Below are positions 21,670-30,115 of a DNA stretch of 64,000 nt, in pieces; the first letter of the stretch is position 1, and each line of letters begins with the position of its first letter. The stretch comes from Nocardioides marmorisolisilvae. Lineage in GTDB: Bacteria; Actinomycetota; Actinomycetes; Propionibacteriales; Nocardioidaceae. The translations under genes were made by a program, and so were the position numbers. The DNA lies in the NCBI RefSeq assembly GCF_003725775.1, contig NZ_RJSG01000002.1, forward strand, positions 310,001 through 374,000, given 5' to 3'. Under the pieces are notes generated by a model. It was not told the DNA's origin. It searched no databases and saw only the letters and a program-made list of their open reading frames with translations.

Positions 21670-23904
21670 ATGACCTCTCGCCGTACCGTCGCGCTCGGAA
21701 TCGCCGGCCTGCTGGCCGCCGTCGGCACCTTCACCGCCGTACCCGCCCAAGCCGCCTCGTCGGCACGGTGTACCCAGGAGCTCAGCAAGGCATCGCGTGC
21801 CGGCGACGTCGCCAAGAGCAACCCGGCCGCGTTCAAGAAGGCTGAGGCGCGCAACGCCGGCCGGATGAAGAACTTCGCCAAGACCGCGAAGTCCGACAAG
21901 ACCCTGTGGCTCGACCAGTGCGCGACCGCGTACTACGTCGAGAACACCGCGAGCGCCGCGCAGCAGCAGGCCGGCGCTGCCGCGATGGCTGCGTCCGCGC
22001 CGCTGGCCGGCGTCCCGCTGGCGGACACGTTCACGCTGGAGTCGAAGCCCGGCTCGAACCGCACCATCTACCTGGACGTCAAGGGCGGCACCATCACCGG
22101 CACTGCCTGGAACCAGACCTACGGCAGCACGCTGACCTTCGAGCCGTACTCGATCGACAGCACCGTCGACACCAACTTCTCCGACGCCGAGCTCACCGAG
22201 ATCCAGAAGATCTGGCAGTCGGTCGCCGAGGACTATGCAGCCTTCGACGTCAACGTCACCCTTAAGGATCCGGGCGCCGCGGCGATCGACCGCACCAGCT
22301 CGAGCGACACCGTCTACGGCACCCGTGCGCTGATCACCAACGGCGGCACCGTCTACACCCAGTGCGGCTGCGGCGGCATCGCCTACGTCGGTGTCTTCAA
22401 CACCTCGGGCACGAACCACGGCTACTACCAGCCGGCGCTGATCTTCTCGAACGGCACCGGCAAGAACGGCAAGAACGTCGGTGAGGCCACGGCCCACGAG
22501 GTCGGCCACAACTTCGGCCTGAACCACGACGGCACCGCGAGCTCGGGCTACTACACCGGTTCCGCGCCGTGGGCTCCGATCATGGGCGCGAGCTACTACC
22601 AGCCGGTGACGCAGTGGTCGAAGGGCGAGTACCCGGGCGCCAACAACCAGCAGGACGACCTGGCGCAGATCGCGACCGGCGCGCCGGTGCGCACCGACGA
22701 GGACGCGTCCGGACCGCTGGCGCTGGCCAACGGCGCCTCGGCCAACGGCATCATCACGGGCGCCACGGACGTGGACCGCTACACCTTCACGGCGGCCGGT
22801 ACGACGACCGTGAACGTGGCCGGGACGCTGTTCTCCGACCTCGACGTGCAGCTGAACATCCTCGACTCCAACGGCGTCGTGGTGGCTTCGTCCAACCCGA
22901 CGACCACGGTGGCCAGTGGCAACCTGGCCAACGGCATGGGGGCGAGCGCGACGTTCGACGCCCCGGCGACGGGTGCGACGTACACGGCGACCATCCAGGG
23001 CTCCGGCCAGGGCGACCCGGCGGTGGCCGGCGGCTACTCGGCGTACGCGTCGATCGGCAACTACACGGTCGGCCTGGCGACCGGGCAGCCCACCACCGGG
23101 ACGCCGCTGGGCATCGCCGTCGGCACGATGGCCAACGCGACTGTCGGCACCGGCTACGCCGCCAGCCCCGTCTCGGCTTCGGGCGGCACCGCGCCGTACA
23201 CGTTCAGCGCCACCGGACTCCCGGCCGGCCTGAGCATCAACGCCTCGACGGGCGCCGTCACCGGTACGCCGACGACGGCGGGCAGCTACACGCCGACGTT
23301 CAAGGTCACCGACAACGTCGGCGGCACCGCGTCGCAGGCCGGGGCGATCACCGTCGACCCGGCACCGATCCCGCCGGTGGTGGTCCAGAACCAGTCCGCC
23401 TCGGGCACGGTCGGCACCGCGTTCTCCAAGCAGCTGGTCGCCAGCGGTGGCACGGGAAGCTTCACCTGGTCCTCGTCCGGCTCCCTGCCTCCGGGGCTGG
23501 GTCTGAGCGCGTCCGGCTTGCTGTCCGGTACGCCGACCGCGGCCGGAACCTTCACGTTCACGGCGATCGCGAGCAGTGGTGGCAACAACGGGTCGGCCAC
23601 GGTGACCGTGACGATCGCCCCGGCGGCCACGCCGCTGGCCTGGGTGACCGGTCCGACGCTGCCGAGTGGCAAGGCTCGGACCGCCTACAGCACCCAGATC
23701 AAGATCACGGGCGGAACCGCGAACTACTCGTGGCTGCGCACCTCGGGCAGCCTGCCGGGTGGCACGTCGTTCGTCTTCAGCGGCACCACTGCAACCTTGT
23801 CCGGGAAGCCGAACAAGGCGGGGACCTTCAAGTTCACCCTCCGGGTCACCGACTCCAAGGGCGCGGTGATCACCCAGCAGTTCACCGTGGTGATCAGCAA
23901 GTAG
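21670..23904 (+). CDS. Secreted zinc metalloprotease (reprolysin-like) with PPC and putative Ig domains
   Basis: 744 residues. A signal peptide (VALGIAGLLAAVGTFTAVPAQA) precedes a propeptide-like region. The zinc site is ATAHEVGHNFGLNHDG, the extended HExxHxxGxxH motif of metzincins, with the downstream Met-turn APIMGASYY. After the catalytic domain, DVDRYTFTAAGTTTVNVAGT is typical of a bacterial pre-peptidase C-terminal (PPC) domain. Three He_PIG-like Ig repeats follow (GLPAGLSINASTGAVTGTP, SLPPGLGLSASGLLSGTP and SLPGGTSFVFSGTTATLSG). It is secreted and probably degrades extracellular protein; the Ig repeats may bind surfaces. GAAGGA lies upstream of the ATG and a strong hairpin follows. Confidence 0.9.
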   Translation: MTSRRTVALGIAGLLAAVGTFTAVPAQAASSARCTQELSKASRAGDVAKSNPAAFKKAEARNAGRMKNFAKTAKSDKTLWLDQCATAYYVENTASAAQQQAGAAAMAASAPLAGVPLADTFTLESKPGSNRTIYLDVKGGTITGTAWNQTYGSTLTFEPYSIDSTVDTNFSDAELTEIQKIWQSVAEDYAAFDVNVTLKDPGAAAIDRTSSSDTVYGTRALITNGGTVYTQCGCGGIAYVGVFNTSGTNHGYYQPALIFSNGTGKNGKNVGEATAHEVGHNFGLNHDGTASSGYYTGSAPWAPIMGASYYQPVTQWSKGEYPGANNQQDDLAQIATGAPVRTDEDASGPLALANGASANGIITGATDVDRYTFTAAGTTTVNVAGTLFSDLDVQLNILDSNGVVVASSNPTTTVASGNLANGMGASATFDAPATGATYTATIQGSGQGDPAVAGGYSAYASIGNYTVGLATGQPTTGTPLGIAVGTMANATVGTGYAASPVSASGGTAPYTFSATGLPAGLSINASTGAVTGTPTTAGSYTPTFKVTDNVGGTASQAGAITVDPAPIPPVVVQNQSASGTVGTAFSKQLVASGGTGSFTWSSSGSLPPGLGLSASGLLSGTPTAAGTFTFTAIASSGGNNGSATVTVTIAPAATPLAWVTGPTLPSGKARTAYSTQIKITGGTANYSWLRTSGSLPGGTSFVFSGTTATLSGKPNKAGTFKFTLRVTDSKGAVITQQFTVVISK

Positions 23905-23913
23905 TCACCAAAA

Positions 23914-23949
23914 AGAAGGGCCGGTCCGCGTAAGCGGGCCGGCCCTTCT
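23914..23949 (+). terminator. Long hairpin after the metalloprotease
   Basis: AGAAGGGCCGGTCCGC pairs with GCGGGCCGGCCCTTCT (one mismatch) around a GTAA loop, 10 nt past the stop. Confidence 0.85.
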
Positions 23950-24051
23950 GCGTCTGTACGCCAACGCGTTGGACAAAAGGGACATAAAGGATCGAGACCG
24001 TCCGGCGCGCTGAGGAATCAGCCGATATCACTCACACCAAGGGAGGGTGTT

Positions 24052-25944
24052 GTGAACACATCGAAGAAGGCTCTGCTGGCCTCGGCCCTGCTGACGGCGC
24101 TAGCGCCGTTGCCTCTGGGGCTCACCACTCAGGCCGTCGCGGACGCAACCGCGGCCCCGGCCCCGATCAAGGAGACTCTGTACCTGGTACGGGTCACCAA
24201 CCTGGGCAGTTACACCAAGACGTTCGACGACGGGAAGACGAAAGTCTTCACCAAGGAGGCGATCGAGGCTCAGGTCGATCGTGGTCTGCGCTACTGGGAG
24301 ACGGCGACCGACAACCGGATCGCCTTCACGCGCAAGCCGACCCTGGACTTCGCGACCAGCTACGACTGCGATCACGCGGGAGACATCCTGCACGACGCCG
24401 CCGCGAAGATCCCGGAGCTGCACGGGATCAACATCGACGGCGGGATGACGACTGCCGAACATGTGATGGTGATCGTTCCGCCTGGTTGCACCCACGACGG
24501 GTTCGGCCTGCTGGGAGGCGGGTTCAACACGACCGGCGGCGTCTTCCTCTCGCTCACCACCAACAACCTGTTCCAGGCGGTCGTGCACGAGCTGGGCCAC
24601 AACTTCGGCCTCGACCACGCCAACGCGATCAAGTGCACCGATGTGGACGGGTGCGTCCGCAAGGGCTACGCGAACAACTACGCGCCGATGTCTGGTTCTT
24701 TCCCCGGCGGGTCCAGCTCCGAAGGTCCCGACGAGCCGGCGCTGAGCTCGTTCGAGCGCGACCGGCTGGGCGTCGCCGCGCCCGGGGAACTGCAGTCCTT
24801 CGCGCTCCCGGAGAACCAGCGCACCCGGACGCTGGTCTTCGACCTGCACCCTCGTAGCAGCCAGAACGGACTGCGGGGGGTCTCGGTCGTCGACCCGACC
24901 GACCCGTGGAAGAAGTACTGGATCGACTTCCGCAACGGGTTCGGCGCCGACGAGAAGTCCCAGTACATGACCTGGTTCACCTCGGGTGCCTTCGTCTGGA
25001 ACCGCGGCGTGACGGTCGAGCAGGTCGACGTGAAGACGAACTCGAAGGGTGTCGACTACCTCTCCGGGGAGTCGACCCTGCAGACCTACCCGCAGCTCGA
25101 CCACGCCGGTTACCGCTACGCACTGACGGCCGATCCGCGAGAGGTGCCGTTCGAGCAGGGCGGCGTGAAGCTGAGCGTCACCTCGATGCAGCTCAACGGT
25201 ACGGCTGACGACGTCGCCCAGGTTCGGATCACGCTGACCAACCCGAACGTCCCGCTGTTCGTGCAGGACTCCGGCGCCGTCGCGATCAACAACAAGGGAG
25301 ACGAGGGAAGCACGCTGACCGCCACCACCTCCGGCTGGGCCGATGACGCGACCCTGGGGCGGGTCCAGTGGCTCGACAACGGCACCGTGGTCGGTGCGGG
25401 GCCGACGTACCAGATCCCGGCCGGCAGCCACGGGCACCAGATCACGGCACAGGTGACGGGATCCCGGGAGAGCTACGAGGACCGCACCGCGACCTCGAAC
25501 GCGGTGGTCGTCGGCCAGGGGTACACCGGGACGCTGGTCAAGGGGGCGACGTACGAGATCCGAAGCGTGAGCGGCGGGTTGCTGGTCTCCAACCAAGGCC
25601 CGACGACGGCGTCGTCCAACACCCAGGCCATCGCTGTCGCGGGCGATGCCACCACCAACACCCAGTGGCAGGTCATCGAGGTCTCACCAGGCGTCTACCA
25701 GCTCAGGAACGTGGCCTCGCAGAAGTGCCTGGACAACGAGGCGGTGCGGACCGTTGCCGACAAGCCGGTGATCCAGTGGGGTTGCACCAGCGGCATCAAC
25801 CAGCGCTGGACGTTGGTCGGAAGCGGTACCGGCTATGCGCTGATCAACCAGACCAGCGGTTTCGCGTTGGCGCCCCAAGGCACTGACAACCGGTTGGTGC
25901 ACACGGGCAATACCTTCGCCTGGACGTTCAAAAAGGTCTCCTGA
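24052..25944 (+). CDS. Secreted zinc metalloprotease with C-terminal ricin-type lectin domain
   Basis: 630 residues from GTG 24052, with AAGGGAGGG about 5 nt upstream. A signal peptide (KALLASALLTALAPLPLGLTTQAVA) is followed by a metzincin-like domain with zinc site VVHELGHNFGLDHAN. The usual Met-turn is NYAPMSGSFPGG. Cys pairs (YDCDHAGD, PPGCTHDG, IKCTDVDGCVR) suggest disulfides. After a beta-rich middle region, the last ~140 residues form a ricin-B-like lectin, with YEIRSVSGGLLVSNQGP, QWQVIEVSPGVYQLRNVASQ and INQRWTLVGSGTGYALINQT. The lectin would target the enzyme to glycans. It differs from the neighbouring protease in all accessory domains, so the two are not a simple tandem duplication. 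Confidence 0.88.
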   Translation: MNTSKKALLASALLTALAPLPLGLTTQAVADATAAPAPIKETLYLVRVTNLGSYTKTFDDGKTKVFTKEAIEAQVDRGLRYWETATDNRIAFTRKPTLDFATSYDCDHAGDILHDAAAKIPELHGINIDGGMTTAEHVMVIVPPGCTHDGFGLLGGGFNTTGGVFLSLTTNNLFQAVVHELGHNFGLDHANAIKCTDVDGCVRKGYANNYAPMSGSFPGGSSSEGPDEPALSSFERDRLGVAAPGELQSFALPENQRTRTLVFDLHPRSSQNGLRGVSVVDPTDPWKKYWIDFRNGFGADEKSQYMTWFTSGAFVWNRGVTVEQVDVKTNSKGVDYLSGESTLQTYPQLDHAGYRYALTADPREVPFEQGGVKLSVTSMQLNGTADDVAQVRITLTNPNVPLFVQDSGAVAINNKGDEGSTLTATTSGWADDATLGRVQWLDNGTVVGAGPTYQIPAGSHGHQITAQVTGSRESYEDRTATSNAVVVGQGYTGTLVKGATYEIRSVSGGLLVSNQGPTTASSNTQAIAVAGDATTNTQWQVIEVSPGVYQLRNVASQKCLDNEAVRTVADKPVIQWGCTSGINQRWTLVGSGTGYALINQTSGFALAPQGTDNRLVHTGNTFAWTFKKVS

Positions 25945-25960
25945 CGGCGGGAGGAGCCGG

Positions 25961-25990
25961 AGGTGCGGGCCGCGGGGGCGGCCCGCACCT
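25961..25990. terminator. Bidirectional hairpin between convergent genes
   Basis: AGGTGCGGGCCGC pairs perfectly with GCGGCCCGCACCT around a GGGG loop. It lies 16 nt after the metalloprotease and 7 nt before the end of the convergent enoyl-CoA hydratase gene, so it can serve both. Confidence 0.85.
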
Positions 25991-25997
25991 TCGCGTG

Positions 25998-26762
25998 TCA
26001 GGAACCGAAGGCCGGGCGCTCCTTGGCCAGGAACGCGCGCACACCTTCGGCGAAGTCCGGTCCGCTGTAGACCTCGGTGAGCAGCTCGGCGTCGAAGTCG
26101 GGCTCGGCCTCGAGCAGCGCGGCCCTGGCGGCGAGCTGGCGCTTGGTCGCGCGCATCGTGACTCCGGACGCCGCCAGCAGGCCGTCGACCACGGCCGTCA
26201 GCTCGGCGTCGAGGTCCTCGACGACCGACATCACCGCGCCGACGGCGTGGGCGCGATCGGCGGTGGTCAACCGCGAGGTCAACAGCATCTCCCGGGTCAG
26301 GGACTCACCGAAGACGCTGGCGCAGCGGTAGACGATCGAGGCCGAGAGGGCGTTGCCCAGCGTGCGGGCGATCGGGTAGCCGAACTTGGCGTCGGGCGTG
26401 GCGATCCGCAGGTCGCAGTGCGTGGCGACCGCCAGGCCGCCGCCGACGCAGGCGCCCTCGACGGCAGCGATGGTGACCTGGGGGAGCTCGAAGAGGGCGA
26501 CGAGCAGCTCGCGGATGCTCTCCTCGTAGGCGACCACCTCGCGGTCGAGGAAGTCGGAGATCTCGTTGCCGGCGGCGAACGCCTTGCCGCCCGAGCCGCG
26601 GAGCACCAGGACGCGGACCTCGGGGGTCTGCGCCAGCTCGTCGCACAGGGCGCGCATGTCGGCGTACATAGCGCTCGTGAACGCGTTGCGGCGCTCGGGA
26701 CGGTTGAAGACGACCTCGACGACGCCCTCGCGTCGGGTCACCAGGAGCTCGTCGGTACTCAC
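25998..26762 (-). CDS. Enoyl-CoA hydratase/isomerase-family protein
   Basis: 254 residues, GTG start. The crotonase fold is evident from VVFNRPERRNAFTSAMYADM and from two oxyanion-hole regions, KAFAAGNEISDFLDR and VEGACVGGGLAVATHCDLRI. GYPIARTLGNALSA follows. The length is standard for the family. It hydrates 2-enoyl-CoA or isomerises a related acyl-CoA, in the cytoplasm. Without a beta-oxidation neighbour the exact substrate cannot be set; the catalytic Glu positions were not confirmed by alignment. It is transcribed away from the NERD-domain gene. Confidence 0.88.
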   Translation of the reverse strand: MSTDELLVTRREGVVEVVFNRPERRNAFTSAMYADMRALCDELAQTPEVRVLVLRGSGGKAFAAGNEISDFLDREVVAYEESIRELLVALFELPQVTIAAVEGACVGGGLAVATHCDLRIATPDAKFGYPIARTLGNALSASIVYRCASVFGESLTREMLLTSRLTTADRAHAVGAVMSVVEDLDAELTAVVDGLLAASGVTMRATKRQLAARAALLEAEPDFDAELLTEVYSGPDFAEGVRAFLAKERPAFGS

Positions 26763-26835
26763 AAGGGACCAGGCTAGGGCTCCCGGCGTGGGGGACTAGT
26801 CCCGATGGATGGGGGCGAGATGACCCTCCAAGTCA

Positions 26836-26865
26836 TCGACATTTGTCCGAAATATGCCTTAACCT
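26836..26865 (+). promoter_or_regulatory. Promoter of the NERD/long-helix protein
   Basis: TCGACA and TAACCT are 18 nt apart in an unusually A/T-rich patch. The GTG start at 26898 follows 32 nt later with GGGGAGGG as ribosome site. Confidence 0.5.
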
Positions 26866-26897
26866 ACGAAAAGGGGATTTTACGGGGAGGGTTTGAC

Positions 26898-29333
26898 GTG
26901 TCAGTTCACGCCGAATCGGCGGAGCGGACCGGGCGCTCGGGGGCGCGGAAAGCTGAACGAGGGGACGATCGAGCGGCGGCAATCGCCGGGCTCGACCTGC
27001 TCCGTGCGGTCGGCTGGCTCGTGCTCCACGACGTGGCGGTCCCGGGTGAGGTCGAGGTGCCGATCGACCACGTGCTGGCTGGACCGTCCGGGGTCTACGT
27101 GATCAACACGGTCGGTGGCTCGGGATCGATCCGGATGGGGGAGAACAGCCTGCTGGTCGCGGGCGTCTCCCAGTACGCGCACGTCGAGGACGTCGCCGCT
27201 GCCGCGCTCGCGCTGCGTGAGGCGATCGGCGGACGCCCGGTGGTGCCGATCCTGTGCTTCCAGCGGCCCGACGAGGTCGCCGGCGTGGTCACCAAGGTCG
27301 CGGTGTGCTCGACCGAGAACATCCTCGAGCTGCTCAACGGCCAGCCGAAGGTGCTCGACGCTGTCGCCGCCAACGAGGTGATGCGGACGCTGACCGGCAC
27401 GCTAGGGCGGCAGACGGTCGCGCGTGCCGTGACGAGCGTCCCCGACGCGCCCCAGGTCGAGCCGAAGCACCGGGTCAAGGTGCGCAAGCGGCTGTTGAGC
27501 TTCGGACGGTCCGCCGCGGACGACGAAGGTCCGGTCGAGCTGAGTGTCGTGGCGCCGCTGGTCGAGCCGGTTATCGATGAGGCCGAGGTTGCTCGGGCGG
27601 AGGCGGAGCGCGCTGATGCTGAGCGCGTCGAGGCCGAGCGCGTCGAGGCCGAGCGTGTCGCCGCTGAACAGGCTGCGCGGCTTGAGGCTGAGCGTCTGGC
27701 CGTTGCGGAAGCTGCTCGTGTTGAGGCAGAGCGTGTTGCCGCGGAAGAGGCTGCGCGACTTGAGGCTGAGCGTCTGGCTGCCGAAGAGGCTGCTCGTGTT
27801 GAGGCCGAGCGTGTTGCCGCGGAAGAGGCTGCCCGGCTTGAGGCGGAGCGGCTCGCGGCCGAAGAGGCGGCTCGTATTGAGGCTGAGCGTCTGGCTGCCG
27901 AGGAAGCGGCTCGTGTTGAAGCCGAGCGGCTCGCTGCTGAGGAAGCGGCTCGTGTTGAGGCCGAGCGCCTCGCCGCTGAAGAAGCCGCACGACTCGCTGA
28001 GGAAGAGGCGGCTCGTATTGAGGCTGAGCGTCTGGCTGCCGAGGAGACTGCACGGCTTGAGGCTGAGCGTCTGGCTGCCGAGGAGGCTGCGCGGCTTGAG
28101 GCTGAGCGTCTGGCTGCCGAGGAGGCAGCGCGTCTGGAAGCCGAGCGTGTAGCGGCCGAGGAGGCCGCCCGCCTGGAGGCCGAGCGTCTGGCTGCAGCAG
28201 AGGCCGCACGGCTCGAGGCCGAGCGCGTCGAGGCGGAGCGCCTGGCCGCCGAGGAGGCAGCCCGGATCGAGGCCGCTGCGCTGGACGCAGCCCGGGCCGA
28301 GGCAGCGCGCATCCAGGCCGAGAAGGCGGAGCGAGTGCGCCCAACCCCGGCGCGGGTCAAGCGGACCGTCGAGCCGGTCGCCGTCGAGCCGGTCGCCGTC
28401 GAGACGTACGAGGACGAGGTCGTCGAGCCCGACCCCTACGTCGAGGAGCCGGTGGCCTTCGTCGAGGTCGAGGAAGAGCCCGTCGCGATCGAGCCCGAGG
28501 CTGCACCGGTTGCCCGGCAGACCCGCGGCCGCGACTCCAGCGACCCGATCTGGCGCCCGATCGGCCCCGCCGCGAAGCGGGTGGACATGAAGTCGGCGAT
28601 CAAGATGGTCAGCGCCGCGTTCGCGCGCAAGGACGAGGAGCCGGAGTTCGACCTCGCCGAGATCGAGACCGCCCTCAAGGAGGACGAGCCCGTCCGCAGC
28701 TCGCTGCCGGCCTGGTTCGGTGCGCAGGCCCCAGTGCCGGCGGCCGCTCAGGCAGCCGAGGAGCCGGTCGAGGAGGAGCCGACCAAGAAGCGTCGGATCT
28801 CCTTGATGCCGGCCGTCGTCGCCGCCGCCGTGATCGCGGTGATCTTCGGCGTGGCGCCGCGGCTCCCGGACGCCTACGCCTGGGGCAAGTCCTTCTTCGT
28901 CACCCCGGCGCCGCCGAGCCTGGGTCAGACCACCATCGTCGCCCAGACCGGTTCGCACCCGGCGATCGAGATGATGGCCGGGATCCCGCTGGACGTGAAG
29001 TCGGCGAACGGGATCAGCGCCGGCAAGGGCCGCCACCTGGTCGGCGTACCGATCCGGGCGACGAGCCAGGGCAGCACCAACTGGTCGATGCCGGTGGCCA
29101 CCGCCGTCCGGGTCGTTGACACCCTCGGCATCACACACGCTCCCGACGGCAAGGTCACCCGGGTGCGCTCCGGCAAGGTGCTGGGGTCGCGCGTGACCCT
29201 GGTGCCGGGCCGGCTGATCAACGGGATGGTCGTCTTCGCGATCCAGAACGGTCGCGAGATCAGCTCGGTCCAGGTGACGTTCGCGAAGTCCGAGCAGGCC
29301 CACCTCTGGAACGCGGTGACCGGCACCAAGTAG
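26898..29333 (+). CDS. NERD-like domain protein with long repetitive charged helix and a membrane segment
   Basis: 811 residues from GTG 26898 (GGGGAGGG 6 nt upstream); in-frame ATGs further up overlap the promoter. Residues ~25-140 resemble a nuclease-related (NERD) domain: [20 protein letters not shown], then [17 protein letters not shown]. The usual Glu-x-Lys of the nuclease site is replaced by Asn-Thr-Val, so catalysis is doubtful. Residues ~230-480 are a run of about 15 units of the 13-residue motif [13 protein letters not shown], a long charged helix. A Lys-rich patch and one TM ([20 protein letters not shown], ~residue 635) follow. The ~150-residue C-terminus would be external and resembles a flagella-basal-body-like SAF fold only loosely. 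Its function is unknown. Confidence 0.75.
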   Translation: MSVHAESAERTGRSGARKAERGDDRAAAIAGLDLLRAVGWLVLHDVAVPGEVEVPIDHVLAGPSGVYVINTVGGSGSIRMGENSLLVAGVSQYAHVEDVAAAALALREAIGGRPVVPILCFQRPDEVAGVVTKVAVCSTENILELLNGQPKVLDAVAANEVMRTLTGTLGRQTVARAVTSVPDAPQVEPKHRVKVRKRLLSFGRSAADDEGPVELSVVAPLVEPVIDEAEVARAEAERADAERVEAERVEAERVAAEQAARLEAERLAVAEAARVEAERVAAEEAARLEAERLAAEEAARVEAERVAAEEAARLEAERLAAEEAARIEAERLAAEEAARVEAERLAAEEAARVEAERLAAEEAARLAEEEAARIEAERLAAEETARLEAERLAAEEAARLEAERLAAEEAARLEAERVAAEEAARLEAERLAAAEAARLEAERVEAERLAAEEAARIEAAALDAARAEAARIQAEKAERVRPTPARVKRTVEPVAVEPVAVETYEDEVVEPDPYVEEPVAFVEVEEEPVAIEPEAAPVARQTRGRDSSDPIWRPIGPAAKRVDMKSAIKMVSAAFARKDEEPEFDLAEIETALKEDEPVRSSLPAWFGAQAPVPAAAQAAEEPVEEEPTKKRRISLMPAVVAAAVIAVIFGVAPRLPDAYAWGKSFFVTPAPPSLGQTTIVAQTGSHPAIEMMAGIPLDVKSANGISAGKGRHLVGVPIRATSQGSTNWSMPVATAVRVVDTLGITHAPDGKVTRVRSGKVLGSRVTLVPGRLINGMVVFAIQNGREISSVQVTFAKSEQAHLWNAVTGTK
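27660..28300 (+). repeat. Coding 39-nt tandem repeats (13-residue helix units)
   Basis: The DNA repeats units like GAGGCTGAGCGTCTGGCTGC about every 39 nt with synonymous variation. Adjacent units mix GCT/GCC and CGT/CGC codons, which points to expansion by unequal recombination followed by drift. Confidence 0.75.
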
Positions 29334-29340
29334 GCGTTGT

Positions 29341-29372
29341 GGATTCCGGCCGCGCCCTGGTGGCCGGAATCC
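29341..29372 (+). terminator. Hairpin after the NERD/long-helix gene
   Basis: GGATTCCGGCC pairs perfectly with GGCCGGAATCC around a 10-nt loop, starting 7 nt past the stop codon. Confidence 0.75.
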
Positions 29373-29385
29373 GCACCATGTCCGC

Positions 29386-29814
29386 GTGAGTGTGCGCCGA
29401 CCGCCCCAGGACCAGACCCCGCTCGCGTCGACGACGGCGCTGACCGCCCTGTGGCAGCGGACCGTGGCGTGGGAGCCGCTGCGGGTCCGCAGCATCTGGC
29501 TGCTGTTCATCGACGCCCGGGCGCGTCCGTCCGGTCCGCTGATCACCATCGATGACGTGGCCGACGGGCCGTACGCGGTCGGTCTCGACGAGCTCGTCGA
29601 CCTGTGCCGCGGCATCCTCGACGGCCCCGGCGGCGGTGGCTCGGTCGCGATGCTGATGAGCCGCGCCGGTGGAGCGCCGTGGACGGTCAGCGACCGTGCC
29701 TGGGGTCGGTTCCTGACCCGGGGTGCCGAGGAGCTCGGACCGCCGGTCTGGCCGGTCCACCTCGCGCACAGCCAGGTGGTCGAACGCTTCCGCCTGCCAG
29801 CCCGGCGTCGTTAG
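29386..29814 (+). CDS. Hypothetical cytoplasmic protein
   Basis: 142 residues, GTG start, reading MSVRRPPQDQTPLASTTALT. The core pattern VRSIWLLFIDARARPSGPLI, then VGLDELVDLCRGILD and GGGGSVAMLMSRAGGAPWT looks like a compact alpha/beta protein of actinobacterial hypothetical type. Similar short proteins with a terminal VWPVHLAHSQVVERF section occur as uncharacterised conserved proteins. There is no signal peptide or membrane segment. It is followed 9 nt later by the nonapeptide-repeat gene, which has its own -10 box inside this gene's end. Confidence 0.7.
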   Translation: MSVRRPPQDQTPLASTTALTALWQRTVAWEPLRVRSIWLLFIDARARPSGPLITIDDVADGPYAVGLDELVDLCRGILDGPGGGGSVAMLMSRAGGAPWTVSDRAWGRFLTRGAEELGPPVWPVHLAHSQVVERFRLPARRR

Positions 29815-29817
29815 CAT
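29812..29817 (+). promoter_or_regulatory. -10 box of leaderless repeat-protein transcript
   Basis: TAGCAT lies exactly 6 nt before the ATG at 29824 and overlaps the stop codon of the preceding gene. There is no Shine-Dalgarno site, so a leaderless mRNA is likely. Confidence 0.5.
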
Positions 29818-29823
29818 CGCGCC

Positions 29824-30093
29824 ATGGCGGAGAGCTGGCTGTCGTTCCGGTCCGAGGACTCGATCCTGTCCATCGGGTCGAAGGGGTCGATCCTCTCGAT
29901 CGGCAGCGCCGGGTCGATCCTGTCGGTGGGGTCGATCGGTTCGATCGCGTCGGCCTTCTCGATCGGCTCCATCGCCAGCATCGGGTCGGCGTTGTCGGGA
30001 CGCTCGCTGTTCTCCGCGTTGTCGTGGAGCAGTCGGGGTGGGGTCCTGGACAGCCCGGAGGTGGGCGACGTGATGATCGGGCCGCCCGAGTAG
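29824..30093 (+). CDS. GSILSIGSx nonapeptide-repeat protein
   Basis: 89 residues. After MAESWLSFRSED the sequence runs in near-perfect 9-residue units: SILSIGSKG, SILSIGSAG, SILSVGSIG, SIASAFSIG, SIASIGSAL. A less regular SGRSLFSALSW stretch and an acidic tail follow. Ser/Gly turns alternate with Ile/Leu, which suggests a short beta-solenoid. There is no signal peptide. Proteins with the same SILSIGS unit occur as uncharacterised proteins in other actinobacteria. The function is unknown. Start and promoter are well placed (leaderless), so this is a real gene despite its low complexity. Confidence 0.75.
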   Translation: MAESWLSFRSEDSILSIGSKGSILSIGSAGSILSVGSIGSIASAFSIGSIASIGSALSGRSLFSALSWSSRGGVLDSPEVGDVMIGPPE

Positions 30094-30115
30094 GTTTCGA
30101 CAGGCTCAACCAGCG
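30093..30115. repeat. Family A dispersed repeat between convergent genes
   Basis: GGTTTCGACAGGCTCAACCA plus GCG begins at the last base of the repeat-protein stop codon. On the minus strand it supplies the TGA stop codon of the convergent hydrolase. Confidence 0.7.

Noticed and set aside
27402-29615. Long antisense frame opposite the NERD/long-helix gene
   Set aside because: Its repetitive Leu/Gly/Ser sequence is only the complement of the 39-nt coding repeats.
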